Shown here: piece after piece, positions 34,128 to 42,973 of the stretch | Layout of the letters: every line of letters starts with the position of its first letter | Numbering within the stretch: the stretch's first letter is position 1 | Origin: Amycolatopsis sp. MtRt-6 | Lineage (GTDB): Bacteria > Actinomycetota > Actinomycetes > Mycobacteriales > Pseudonocardiaceae | DNA: 64,000 nt | Reading direction: 5' to 3' | Assembly (NCBI RefSeq): GCF_017308975.1 | Contig: NZ_JADWPD010000009.1 | Span: 115,093-179,092 of the forward strand | Program-made: the position numbers and the translations under genes | Notes under the pieces: model-generated | The model's input: only the letters and a program-made list of their open reading frames with translations | The model's database searches: none | What the model was told of the DNA's origin: nothing

Positions 34128-35132
34128 TCAGCGCGGCGGTCCGTCCACGACGGGTGCCAGGTGGGTGCGGTAGGTGGCGGCATCGGGTTCGGTGTGGGCG
34201 CGGTCCGACTGGATGCCGCCGGATTTCGGAACCAGGATCGACGGCGGGCACTCCGCCGGGACGTGATCGGGTCCCGGGCCGTCGATCCGGAAAGACCCGA
34301 CGTGGCGGGCCGTCTGTGCCTCGTAGACCTCCACCAGGTACCGCCCCTGGTAGGTCGCCCGGTGGTAGTCGCCCTGGTAGTCACAGCCCTTGATCGCCGG
34401 GCCCTCCCCGATCAGGACCGCGCAGCCGACGAGCTGGACCGTGGCCACCTCCGTGTCGGGGACCGGTTCGTAGTGGCTGAAGCCCGCGGTGTCGAACACG
34501 ACCGCCGGGTGCGGGGCGGCGCCCTCGTAGGCCGCGGTCCGGCCGAACGAACGGCCGCCCTCGCACATCCGTGCCAGCTGGGCGACCTTGAGCGGGCGCT
34601 CGCCCAGCAGGACGTGGGCCGCGATCGGGACGGCGGCGAACCAGGTCGCGGCGGCCGTCGCGAGCACCGTGACGGTCAGGCCGGTGATCCGGCGGCGGGT
34701 CCAGGTGCCGACCGCGGCGCGCCGCTCGATCGCCGCCCGCAGGTCACCCGCGCAGCACACGCCGTGCGCCGGGACGTCACGCGCTTCGGCCCAGGTGGCG
34801 GTCCGCACCGAGCCGCGCTGCCAGGTGACCAGGCCGCCGTGCGCGACGCCGACCCAGCGGCGGCCGCCGGAGACCGGGCCGACGTGGCCGACGAGGTAGG
34901 TGAGTCCCGCGAGCGCGGACCACAGCAGCAGCGGCCACTGCCAGGTCGTGACGGCTTCGGACAGCATGATGAGCGTCGCGATCCCGGCGGGGACGCTGCC
35001 GATGGCGACCACGACGCCCAGCCCGGTCACCACGGCGCCCCCGCCGTGCCCGCGGTGGATCCGGACGAGCTCGCCCAAGCCGGCGGACCGCGCCGCTTCG
35101 GCGAGCTTCCGGCGTCGCTGTCGTGGTTCCAT
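34128..35132 (-). CDS. Membrane protein of unknown function
   Basis: A 334-residue protein. Two helices lie at about residues 35-80 and a third at about 150-175. Between them is a cytoplasmic-type segment with RRWVGVAHGGLVTWQRG, and a final extracytoplasmic domain of about 150 residues follows. That domain contains CEGGRSFG, VGCAVLIGEG and KGCDYQGDYHRATYQGRYLVEVYEAQT, so possible disulfides. No family is recognised. GAGGGGG precedes ATG. It stands alone. Confidence 0.8.
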   Translation of the reverse strand: MEPRQRRRKLAEAARSAGLGELVRIHRGHGGGAVVTGLGVVVAIGSVPAGIATLIMLSEAVTTWQWPLLLWSALAGLTYLVGHVGPVSGGRRWVGVAHGGLVTWQRGSVRTATWAEARDVPAHGVCCAGDLRAAIERRAAVGTWTRRRITGLTVTVLATAAATWFAAVPIAAHVLLGERPLKVAQLARMCEGGRSFGRTAAYEGAAPHPAVVFDTAGFSHYEPVPDTEVATVQLVGCAVLIGEGPAIKGCDYQGDYHRATYQGRYLVEVYEAQTARHVGSFRIDGPGPDHVPAECPPSILVPKSGGIQSDRAHTEPDAATYRTHLAPVVDGPPR

Positions 35133-35183
35133 CCCCGCCCCCTCGCCTCATGATCGTAGGCGACGGGACCGGAACCGCGGCGG

Positions 35184-35948
35184 TCAGCGGGTCAAGGTGA
35201 CCCGCCAGGCGGGGTGATCCGTCCCCGGGATCGACGTCCTGCCGGAACTCGCGAACCCGAACGCGCCACCGGCGATGATGTGCTGGACGCTGCCGTCGCC
35301 CTTGCGGAACGAGCCGGCCGGGACGCAGGCCTGCGCACTCGGGTCGCCCGGGTACCGCAGGTTGAGGTCCCCGCCGAACACGGTCGCGGGTCCGTACTTC
35401 GTCAGCAGTGCCTTCAGCTCCGCGCACTGCCGTTCGACCGCGGGCAGCTTCGTGGACAAGTGGGTGGTGCAGGCGTTGACCGTGCCGAACTTCGCGCACA
35501 GATAGGCCCGCTGCTCGCGCCCGCCGTCCTGCGCCGCGTAGTAGCCGCCTTCACGCGCCTGCAGCCCGCCGACGTCCTGCCTGACCAGCACCGCGATGCT
35601 GTATTCGCCCCGGCCGCCGGTGCACGGCAGCGGTTCGGTCCGCCCGTCCTGCAGCTTCCCGACCGCCTGCCGGACCAGCGTGTACACCCGGCCCGACTGC
35701 GCCTGCACGTCGTCGGCCAGCTTTGCCGTCTCGGCGGAACAGACCTCGTTCAAGGTCACGACGGCCGGGTTCGCCGCGACGATCGTGCTCGCCGCCTTCG
35801 CCATCGGGTTCGTCCCGCCCTGGTCGAAGCAGCCGGCCACGCCGCTGCGGCAGAGGTTCAGCTGCAGCACGGTGAAGTCCGCCGCCGCGGCGGCGGCCGG
35901 CGCGCTCGTGCCCAGGAGGAGGGCGGCCACCGCGAGTACCGATTTCAT
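35184..35948 (-). CDS. Secreted endonuclease/exonuclease/phosphatase-fold protein
   Basis: A 254-residue protein with a signal peptide ending PAAAAAAD near residue 23. The DNase I-like (EEP) motifs follow: VLQLNLCRSG, TLNEVCS with the metal Glu, FGGDLNLRY and the final Asp-His in PGTDHPAWRV. It may be a secreted nuclease or phosphodiesterase. It has several Cys that could form disulfides outside the cell. ATG at 35948 overlaps the stop of the upstream regulator as ATGA, so the two form one operon. Confidence 0.88.
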   Translation of the reverse strand: MKSVLAVAALLLGTSAPAAAAAADFTVLQLNLCRSGVAGCFDQGGTNPMAKAASTIVAANPAVVTLNEVCSAETAKLADDVQAQSGRVYTLVRQAVGKLQDGRTEPLPCTGGRGEYSIAVLVRQDVGGLQAREGGYYAAQDGGREQRAYLCAKFGTVNACTTHLSTKLPAVERQCAELKALLTKYGPATVFGGDLNLRYPGDPSAQACVPAGSFRKGDGSVQHIIAGGAFGFASSGRTSIPGTDHPAWRVTLTR

Positions 35949-36943
35949 GCCAGGCTTCCTTCCGGTTCGGATCCGAGGGGCGATTCGGCGGACAGCAGGG
36001 CCACGCCGAGACGGGTGAGCCGGTGCACGATGGCGCTTCCCTGCCGTTCGCTGGTGACGAGCCCGGCCGCGCGCAGCACGGCCGCCTGCTTGCTGGCCGT
36101 GCCGATCGAGGTGCCGAGGCAGGCGGCCAGCTTGCTGGTCGTGCGGGGAACGCGGAGCACGCCGAGGCTTTCGGCCCGGGTTCGCCCGAGCAGCGCGACG
36201 AGCCCCGCCGATCCGTCGCCCGGCCGGGCGACGATGTCCCGCGCGGGGTAGATCAGGACCGGTGGCAGCTCCGGGTCGATGAGCGTCACCGGTCTGCCCG
36301 CGCAGAAGTAGCTCGGCACGAGTGTCAGTCCTCTTCCCGCGAGCCGCACGGTTCGCGAGGCCGGGTACGCGACGTCGAGCAGTTCGCCGTCCCAGCGGCG
36401 GACGCCGGGGATGCCCTTCAGCAGCGCCCCCACCCCGTCCCTGCCCAGCACGCCGACCCGGGCCGCCCGGTCGGCGCCGACGGTGTCGCGCACGTGGTGC
36501 AGGCACGGCGAGATCAGCAGGTCGTAGGCGGCACGGAGGGCACCGACGACCGTGTGGAGCTGCTCGCGATCGCCCGCCGCGAGCCGGCGCACCCAGTCCG
36601 GCGCGGTCGTGGTGAACACCTTCTTCAGATCGGTCAGCAACCGCGGGCGCGGGGTACAGGCGACCTCCTCGCAGCCGCTTTCGACGTCGGTGGCCCGGCC
36701 CGGCGGGGTGAGGAAGTCCGGGAAGCCGCCCCGTGCCGGGACCAGCGTGAACAAGGTCTTCAGCACCCGGGCTTCTGGGCGCGCGGCGAGCCTGGCGCGG
36801 TACCCCCACGCCGCGTGGCGCGCCGAAACCGGGTTCTCCCGCAGCCGGTGCAGGCTCAGCACGAGCTCCCACATCGGATCCGGTGCGGCCGCCACCCGGA
36901 CCCGCAGCAGATCGTCGCGGTCGAAAACCATGCGCAAAGTCAC
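35945..36943 (-). CDS. ArsR-type winged-HTH regulator (DUF5937-like N-terminus)
   Basis: A 332-residue protein. The N-terminal 240 residues carry the RVAAAPDPMWELVLSLHRLRE opening common in actinobacterial ArsR-like proteins with a large sensor part. The C-terminal winged HTH (LAACLGTSIGTASKQAAVLRAAGLV) completes it. The GTG start at 36943 has GAGGGGGA six bases upstream. It is cotranscribed with the secreted nuclease-like gene, which it probably regulates. Confidence 0.85.
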   Translation of the reverse strand: MTLRMVFDRDDLLRVRVAAAPDPMWELVLSLHRLRENPVSARHAAWGYRARLAARPEARVLKTLFTLVPARGGFPDFLTPPGRATDVESGCEEVACTPRPRLLTDLKKVFTTTAPDWVRRLAAGDREQLHTVVGALRAAYDLLISPCLHHVRDTVGADRAARVGVLGRDGVGALLKGIPGVRRWDGELLDVAYPASRTVRLAGRGLTLVPSYFCAGRPVTLIDPELPPVLIYPARDIVARPGDGSAGLVALLGRTRAESLGVLRVPRTTSKLAACLGTSIGTASKQAAVLRAAGLVTSERQGSAIVHRLTRLGVALLSAESPLGSEPEGSLA

Positions 36944-37227
36944 GTCACGTCCCCCTCTGGACGGCAGCCGCCTCCCCGGCGCAACCCAAACCTGTCCGGG
37001 CCGATCCGGGCAAGCAGCGCCGCCGGATCCGGGACGCTGAGACGAGATCACGGCGCTGACCAGCGGGAACGCGGCCGCGTGGGATGTCCGGGAGCTGCGT
37101 CCGGTGTCCTGGGGCAGCCGATGTTTTCCCCCGGCGGAAAAGGGATGGTCCGGCCCGCAGTGCGTCCGCGACCTTTGTGGACGTCGCGAAGGGAACGCGG
37201 CGAGTGACTGACGAGGGAGGAAACAGC

Positions 37228-37611
37228 ATGGGTACCAGGATGCGAACGGCGGCGGGGATCGTCGGCGTGCTGGGGGCGCTGGCGCTGGGCTTTCCGGGCA
37301 CCGCGAGCGCGGCGGCTCCGGGCGGGAAGATCTGGGTGAGCAGCTACAACGCCAACAGCGCCAAGGGCTACGCGGAGGACACCGCGTCCGATGGCTACTG
37401 CGTTCAGGCGAGGCTCACCTGGTTCGGGTCCGGCGGCAAGCAGGACACCGACTGGTCGGAGCAGGCCTGCCCGAAGGGGGAGAAGGCGCACTTCGAGAAG
37501 GCACCGGGAGACGGGACGCACTGGAAGGCGACCAGGCTCACCGTCGAAAAGTGCTTCATCAAGGACGGCAGCAGTGACTGCACGAAGGTGTTCGACGAGT
37601 CCCTCGGCTGA
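37228..37611 (+). CDS. Small secreted protein of unknown function
   Basis: A 127-residue protein with a signal peptide ending TASAAAPG near residue 33. The mature part of about 95 residues has four cysteines (GYCVQA, QACPKG, KCFIKD, DCTKVF), probably two disulfides. No domain is recognised. GAGGGAGG lies eight bases before ATG. The next gene, the HTH-membrane protein, follows after 51 bases, so the two may be linked. Confidence 0.8.
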   Translation: MGTRMRTAAGIVGVLGALALGFPGTASAAAPGGKIWVSSYNANSAKGYAEDTASDGYCVQARLTWFGSGGKQDTDWSEQACPKGEKAHFEKAPGDGTHWKATRLTVEKCFIKDGSSDCTKVFDESLG

Positions 37612-37662
37612 GCTTCGCCCCTTGCGCCCCGTGAGATCATCGGGGCGGAAGGGGAGGCACGG

Positions 37663-39282
37663 TTGGGGGAAGACGCCCGAGCCCTGGCGGAGCTGCTCGA
37701 GGAGCTGAAACGCCGTAGTGGCTACAGCTACGAACGGATCGGCGTCAAGACCCATCTGAGCCGCTCGACGGTGCACCGCTATTGCCGGGGCAGCAGCCTT
37801 CCGGCGGCTTTCGGGCCGCTGGAACGCATCGCGACCGTCTGCGGCGCTGATCGCGGCGAGCTGTCGAAGCTCTACCGGTTGTGGGAACGCGCGGACGTGG
37901 CACGCGACAACGCGGCCACGTCCGCGCCGTTCGCACCCGAGCCGGTCCCGGCTCCGGAGCCGGTCTCCCCTCCGCTTCCGGAGCCGGGTCCCGGCCCGGC
38001 CCCGGTCCCCGTCGCCCGGGGGCGGAAACGGCGGTGGTCACTGCTGGCCGCCACGCTGGCCCTGGTCACGCTGGTCGGCGCGAGCTCGTTGCCCACGGTG
38101 ACCGCCGAACCGCCGCCGGCGAGGCGGATCCTGGCTCCGATGTGGACCCTCCGGCCCCAGCCGGTGGCGCGGGAACTGCTGGGGGTGACGGTGAGCAGCG
38201 CGACCGGCATGATGCCGGCGTTCGGCGTCGGCTCGGTCCGGTTGTGGGATTCGCGGACGCGCTGGCAGAACATCGAGCCGGCGCGGGAGCGGTTCGACTG
38301 GTCGACCCTCGACGGGCTGGTCGAAGGGGCGCGCAAGGCGGGCTTCCCGGTGCTGTTCGTCTTCGGCGGAACACCGCGCTGGGCCAGTCCGAGCGCTCCG
38401 CCGACGGCCTACCCGGACGGCTCGAGGGCCGCGCCCCCCGACGACCTGGCGGACTGGGATCGCTTCGTCGGGAAGGTGGTCGAGCGCTACCGCGGTCGCA
38501 TCGAGGCGTACGAACTGTGGGACATGGCCAACCACCCGAAGTTCTTCACCGGCCCGGTCGAGCGGCTGGTGGAGATGACCCGGCGGGCGAGCCGGATCAT
38601 CAGAGCGGCGGATCCGGAAGCGACGGTCGTGTGCCCGTCGATGGGACAGCTCGCCGAGCCCGCCTCCCGCAGGGTGCTCGAACGCTTCGGCGAGCTCGGA
38701 GGTTACGAGAGCTGTGACGCGGCGGCGGTCAAGCTGCACGCCCGGCGCGCGGCCGACCCACCCGAGACCATGCTCGCCATGGCCGACGAGCTCGAGCAGA
38801 TCTTCCACCGGACAGGCGGGCACGCCAACCTGTGGAGCACCGGAACGGACTTCGAGACGCCGTACCAGCCCCCGGTCGACCCGGACACCGCGGCCGACCA
38901 CGCGGCCCGTTTCTACCTGACCGGTCTGTACGCCCGCTACCAGCGCATGTACTTCTACAGCTGGGGCAGCGCACGCGTGCCGATAGTCCTGCAACCAGCT
39001 GGCGGCCCACCCACAAAGGCGGCGGCGTACGTCGAACGGCTCGGCCAGTGGCTGGCCGGCGCCCGGATCACCTCCTGCCGCAAGGGAGCACAGGCCGGTT
39101 TGCCGGAGAACCTCTGGCAGTGCGATTTCGAACGGAACGGCGAGCGGTTCCGGATCTGCTGGACCCACGAAGGCACGGCCCGCCTGCCGGCATCGGGCCC
39201 AGCCGAGCGCCTGGACGGCACCCGCGTCGAAACCGGCGAGATCACCGGAACCCCGGCACTGCTGCGAGCGGCAAGCAGCTGA
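37663..39282 (+). CDS. HTH regulator with one membrane helix and extracellular glycoside-hydrolase-like domain
   Basis: A 539-residue protein with a TTG start and GGGGAGG upstream. Residues 1-75 are an XRE-like HTH (SYERIGVKTHLSRSTVHRYCRG). Residues 80-120 are a Pro/Glu-rich linker. A single membrane helix spans about residues 125-147 (RWSLLAATLALVTLVG), preceded by RKRR. Residues 150-539 form a GH39-like barrel with RLWDSRTRWQNIEP and DWSTLDGLVEGARKAGF. The expected WNE acid/base is WDM (Met288) and the expected nucleophile strand reads STGTDFE. The domain is therefore probably a binding sensor and not an enzyme. Confidence 0.8.
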   Translation: MGEDARALAELLEELKRRSGYSYERIGVKTHLSRSTVHRYCRGSSLPAAFGPLERIATVCGADRGELSKLYRLWERADVARDNAATSAPFAPEPVPAPEPVSPPLPEPGPGPAPVPVARGRKRRWSLLAATLALVTLVGASSLPTVTAEPPPARRILAPMWTLRPQPVARELLGVTVSSATGMMPAFGVGSVRLWDSRTRWQNIEPARERFDWSTLDGLVEGARKAGFPVLFVFGGTPRWASPSAPPTAYPDGSRAAPPDDLADWDRFVGKVVERYRGRIEAYELWDMANHPKFFTGPVERLVEMTRRASRIIRAADPEATVVCPSMGQLAEPASRRVLERFGELGGYESCDAAAVKLHARRAADPPETMLAMADELEQIFHRTGGHANLWSTGTDFETPYQPPVDPDTAADHAARFYLTGLYARYQRMYFYSWGSARVPIVLQPAGGPPTKAAAYVERLGQWLAGARITSCRKGAQAGLPENLWQCDFERNGERFRICWTHEGTARLPASGPAERLDGTRVETGEITGTPALLRAASS

Positions 39283-39286
39283 CGGC

Positions 39287-39448
39287 TCACGCCCGGCGCC
39301 GCCACAGCGCGCCGACAAGCACCACAGCCACCAACCCGGCGCCGACGACGGCCGGCGCAACGATCACCGAGATCGTCGAGCCGGACAGGGAAGGCGGGTC
39401 ACAGCTGCTCAGGCCACATCCGTCCGACGTTCTGTTCGTCAGCGGATC
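39287..39448 (-). other. In-frame open extension after the SARP stop codon
   Basis: After the SARP stop (TGA, 39449-39451) the same minus-strand frame stays open for 53 codons and ends at TGA 39287-39289. The product would read DPLTNRTSDGCGLSS, then a hydrophobic helix ISVIVAPAVVGAGLVAVVLVG and the tail LWRRRA. No start codon lies between the two stops. It could be a relic of a membrane-anchored protein or, less likely, a readthrough product. Confidence 0.35.
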
Positions 39449-40276
39449 TCACACGTGCAGTGGCTGCGAGGACATCGACGCGGTGGGTGGCCGGCTTCCC
39501 GCGGCGACGGGGAGCTGCCACGGGCGATCGCCGGTGCTGCCCAGCAGGACGTCGCGGTGGGTGGCGGCGAGCGCGGCGCCGGGTTCGACACCCAGTTCGC
39601 GGACGATGATCGTGCGGGCCCGGCGGTAGGCGGCGAGCGCCTCGCCGCGCTGACCGGATTCGGCCAGTGCGCGGACCAGGCGGGCCCAGATCTGTTCCCG
39701 CAACGGGTCTTCGTCGAGCAGGTCGTGCAGCAGCGGCAGCGCGTCGAGGTGGCGGCCGAGTGCGTGGTGGGCGTCGGCCAGGTCCGCGCGCAGCTGGGCG
39801 TGGAGGCGTTGCAGCCGGGCGGTTTCAGTGCGGGCGGCCGGGGTCCGGAGTTCGTCGAACGGCGTGCCGCGCCACAGGCGCAGTGCCGGCGTGAGCAGTT
39901 CTGCTGCGCGCTCGGGGGTTCCGGCGCGCAGTGCCCGGCGGGCCCGGTCCCCGTCGTGTTCGACGCGGTCGGCGTCGACCTGGCCGTGGTCGACGACGAC
40001 GCGGTAGCCGCCGGGCCTGCTCTCGATGCGTGCTCCGCTCGCCGCGGGGGCCAGGGTGGCGCGCAGCCCGCAGACGTAGGACTTGAGGTTTCCCCGTGCC
40101 GAGGCGGGTGGGGTCCGATCCGGCCAGGCGGCGTCGATCAGCCGGTCCACGCCGACCCACTTGCCGCGCTCGAGCAGCAATGCGGCGAGCACGGCGGTCG
40201 GCTTGCCCGGCTTGATCGCGAGTTCCCGCCCTCCGGGCGCGTGGGCTTCGAGCGGCCCGAGGATGTGGAACAACAT
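39449..40276 (-). CDS. SARP/AfsR-type transcriptional regulator
   Basis: A 275-residue regulator. The N-terminal OmpR-like DNA-binding domain (FHILGPLEAHAPGGRELAI and the recognition area ASARGNLKSYVCGLR) is followed by the bacterial transcriptional activator domain of TPR-like helices (LHAQLRADLADAHHALGRH onward). There is no NB-ARC part. ATG at 40276 follows AGGGGGA. It is divergent from the toxin gene at 40452 across 175 bases, so it is the first candidate regulator of that locus. Confidence 0.9.
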   Translation of the reverse strand: MLFHILGPLEAHAPGGRELAIKPGKPTAVLAALLLERGKWVGVDRLIDAAWPDRTPPASARGNLKSYVCGLRATLAPAASGARIESRPGGYRVVVDHGQVDADRVEHDGDRARRALRAGTPERAAELLTPALRLWRGTPFDELRTPAARTETARLQRLHAQLRADLADAHHALGRHLDALPLLHDLLDEDPLREQIWARLVRALAESGQRGEALAAYRRARTIIVRELGVEPGAALAATHRDVLLGSTGDRPWQLPVAAGSRPPTASMSSQPLHV

Positions 40277-40451
40277 CCGGCGTCCCCCTGTGCGTGTGTT
40301 CTGCGGTGCGCAGAACGAGCATGCCGGGACCGGCCTGAGGATTCCGTGACAGTGGCTTTCCGCCGGGTGGGCGTCGCCGGTGAATCGGCGCTGAACCGTC
40401 GCTGAACCGGCCCCGTGCAGTGTTGCCCGGGGCGAAAGGGGAGTGACTGGC

Positions 40452-42962
40452 ATGGCGTCGGACAAGGGTGTCGATGTGCCGCGTGTCGTGGGTCAGGTGA
40501 CCGGCGGGGCGGCGTTGGCGGTGTTCTTCGGGCTGGCGACAGCGGCGACGGCGAACGCGAAGGACGTCCACGGATTGGCGCCACAGCGTGCGGTGCTGCA
40601 CCCCTCCTGTCTCGAGGGCAAGGGCGGTTGCTCCCCCGGCGGCCGCGAGGCGGCGGCGCGGAAGAAGATGTCGGACCGGGCAGTCGAAGCCGAGTCGTTG
40701 TCGAAATTCAAGGCGGAGCCGGCGGAGAAGAAGCCCACATCGGCGGAGAAGAAACCCGCCTCGCGCAAGAAGCCGAGCGGCAGCAGCGCGAAACCGGAAA
40801 GCAAGCACGAAGACAAGAACGACGATCGGCGGAAAGACAAGGACGGCAGGGACGAGGAGAAGCACGAGGACAAGAACAGGGACAAGGACAGGGATAAGGA
40901 CAGGGATAAGGACAAGGACAAGGACAGGCATAAGGACGAGGACGAGGACGAAGACGGCGGCAAGAAGGACGATCGGCGGAAGGATTCCGGCAAGCGCGAC
41001 GACGAGGACGACCACCGCGACGAGCCGGTGAAGCGGACCAGTCGCGCGAGAACCGCGCAGGCACTTCCGGCCACCTCGGTTCCGCGGTACCCCGCTTCCC
41101 GCTCCGGGAAGTCCTCGGCGAGCGCGAGAACCGTTCCCGTCGGCTGGTCACCCGGAAGTGATGAGGAAGTCCGCGATGCGGTGAGCCGGGCGCTGGCGTC
41201 GCTGGCCGATTCCGTGGCGCGCAACCCCGAGGCGGCGGCGGGTGTGGCGCTGGGCAGCGGCATGATGGCCACCGGGGGATCGGCGGCGCTCGTGGGCGGG
41301 GGCCTGACGGCGACCGGTCCGGGTGCGGTCGCCGGGGTGCCGATGACGCTCGGCGGCGGCACGGTGGCCGGCGTCGGCGCGGCCATCGCCGGGATCGGCG
41401 GTCTGCAGATCGCCTTGGACGCGCTGGGGCACTACGACGCCGGAACGCCGGTCGTGCCCGCGCCGGCGCCTCTGGTCGGCAGCCCACCCGCGCAGCCGGG
41501 GCTGCCGAGCGTGGTTTCACCGGTCCCGCCGACGTCGATGCCGACCCTGCCGCCGGGCGCGCCCGGCCTGATGCCGCCAGAGCCGCCCCCTCGGATCCCG
41601 CCCGTGGTGCCGGGCCTGGGCGAGCAGGAGCCGGGCGTCCCCGGGGCGCCGTCGCCGCGAGACCGGCCGGAAACGCCCGGCTCGCCGGAGCGACCTGGTC
41701 GCCCGGACTCGCCACCGGCGGATCCGGACTCCCCGGTACCGGACTCGCCGGGCCGGTCCGGTGGTCCGCGGCCGTTGCCAGGAGACCCGGACTTCCCGGG
41801 CCAGTCCGGGAGTCCGCGGCCTGCGCCGGTGGATCCGGACTCGCCGGGCCGGTCCGGGAGTCCGCGGCCTGCGCCGGTGGATCCGGACTCGCCGGGCCGG
41901 TCCGGGAGTCCGCGGCCCGCACCGGCGGATCCGGACTCCCCGGCCCGGCCCGTGCGGCCGGTGCCGCTCGATGCGCCGCAGTCTCCCGAGCCGCCCGGCG
42001 CGCCGGCTCCCCCGGAGCGGCCCGAGCGCGTCCGGCGGGATGCACCGCTGGCTCCGGTGGTGCCCTTCGCACCCACCGACGGCGAGGAGTACCTCGCCCC
42101 GCCACGACTGCCCGGCCGGTCGACCGCGACCAGCTCGCCGGAGACCGAAGGCGGCGACTACGACAGTGCGGACACCGCGGAGTCCGGCCCGTCCGCGGAA
42201 AAACCTCGCACCGCGGACGCGAAGCGACCACCCACCACGGGCCGGCCTGCCGGCTCCGGCGCGGGATTGGGCGAGATCGGCACACAGCTCTCAGGCGTCC
42301 TCAGCACGACGGACGAGGGCCGCCGGGCGTTGAGCCAGGCGGGCGATGCCCTCTACGACGCGCACCTGTACCTCCTGCAGACGCTGGAGGGCTCGACCGA
42401 CCCGGGAACGCAGGAGGCCCTGGACCTCATCGCCACGGCCCGGGCGGGCATCGAGGACGCCCTGCGGCTCCCGCAGCTGGCCGACGCCCGGATCCGCGAG
42501 TACCGCGACAGCCTCGGCGTCAGCACTGAAGCGAGCACCGCCGCCGGCGGCAAACCCGCACCGGCGGGCGACACGAAACCGGGCGCCGGCCGGCAGCCGA
42601 CGGAGCGCGGCGGGCAGCTCCGGCACCCGGACGGGCGGTACCGGACCGATCCGGACCGGCCTGTCACCGATTCGACGTACCAGCGGGTCACCTTGCGCGA
42701 ATCCACGAAACAGGCGATCCGCGACGAAGCGCCGAAGACCTCTGATGGGGACTACATCGACCCGAACACCGGTCAGGTCATTCCGGCAGCGGGGCCGTTC
42801 CATTACGGCCACAGAAAGAATTATGAATACTGGCGAAATCGCGATCGGGCGCAAGCCGACGGGTGGTCGCGCGGGGAGTTCGTGGAGTACGAGAACGACC
42901 CGAGCCACTACCAGATCGAGGACCCGTACAATAATCTGAGCCATCGCTTCGAAGAGCACTAG
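40452..42962 (+). CDS. Secreted polymorphic toxin with C-terminal GH-E (HNH/ENDO VII) nuclease
   Basis: An 836-residue modular protein. A signal peptide ends TANA-KD at about residue 36. Residues about 118-192 are a Lys/Asp/Arg/Glu low-complexity stretch. A Gly-rich hydrophobic segment (about 263-330) and a Pro/Ser/Asp linker with 16-residue tandem repeats (about 437-498) follow. A helical segment lies at about 607-690 and the toxin tip at about 750-836. The tip carries FHYGHRKNYEYW (Gly786, His787, Glu792), DPSHYQIEDP and NNLSHRFEEH, which match the GH-E nuclease family. The end of the gene uses lower-GC codons. An ankyrin gene follows after 11 bases. Confidence 0.85.
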   Translation: MASDKGVDVPRVVGQVTGGAALAVFFGLATAATANAKDVHGLAPQRAVLHPSCLEGKGGCSPGGREAAARKKMSDRAVEAESLSKFKAEPAEKKPTSAEKKPASRKKPSGSSAKPESKHEDKNDDRRKDKDGRDEEKHEDKNRDKDRDKDRDKDKDKDRHKDEDEDEDGGKKDDRRKDSGKRDDEDDHRDEPVKRTSRARTAQALPATSVPRYPASRSGKSSASARTVPVGWSPGSDEEVRDAVSRALASLADSVARNPEAAAGVALGSGMMATGGSAALVGGGLTATGPGAVAGVPMTLGGGTVAGVGAAIAGIGGLQIALDALGHYDAGTPVVPAPAPLVGSPPAQPGLPSVVSPVPPTSMPTLPPGAPGLMPPEPPPRIPPVVPGLGEQEPGVPGAPSPRDRPETPGSPERPGRPDSPPADPDSPVPDSPGRSGGPRPLPGDPDFPGQSGSPRPAPVDPDSPGRSGSPRPAPVDPDSPGRSGSPRPAPADPDSPARPVRPVPLDAPQSPEPPGAPAPPERPERVRRDAPLAPVVPFAPTDGEEYLAPPRLPGRSTATSSPETEGGDYDSADTAESGPSAEKPRTADAKRPPTTGRPAGSGAGLGEIGTQLSGVLSTTDEGRRALSQAGDALYDAHLYLLQTLEGSTDPGTQEALDLIATARAGIEDALRLPQLADARIREYRDSLGVSTEASTAAGGKPAPAGDTKPGAGRQPTERGGQLRHPDGRYRTDPDRPVTDSTYQRVTLRESTKQAIRDEAPKTSDGDYIDPNTGQVIPAAGPFHYGHRKNYEYWRNRDRAQADGWSRGEFVEYENDPSHYQIEDPYNNLSHRFEEH
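41811..41940 (+). repeat. 48-bp tandem repeats in the toxin gene
   Basis: A 48-base unit starting AGTCCGCGGCC occurs perfectly at 41811-41858 and 41859-41906 and in a degenerate third copy from 41907. A more diverged copy precedes it (about 41760-41810). Each unit encodes 16 residues, SGSPRPAPVDPDSPGR. The repeat keeps frame, so copy number can vary without breaking the protein. Confidence 0.9.
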
Positions 42963-42973
42963 GGGAAAACGAC

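Noticed and set aside
40860..40960. Simple repeat GACAAGGACAGGGATAAGGA resembling a CRISPR or satellite
   Set aside because: It encodes the Lys/Asp stretch of the toxin in frame, has no spacers and no defined unit. It is a low-complexity coding sequence.
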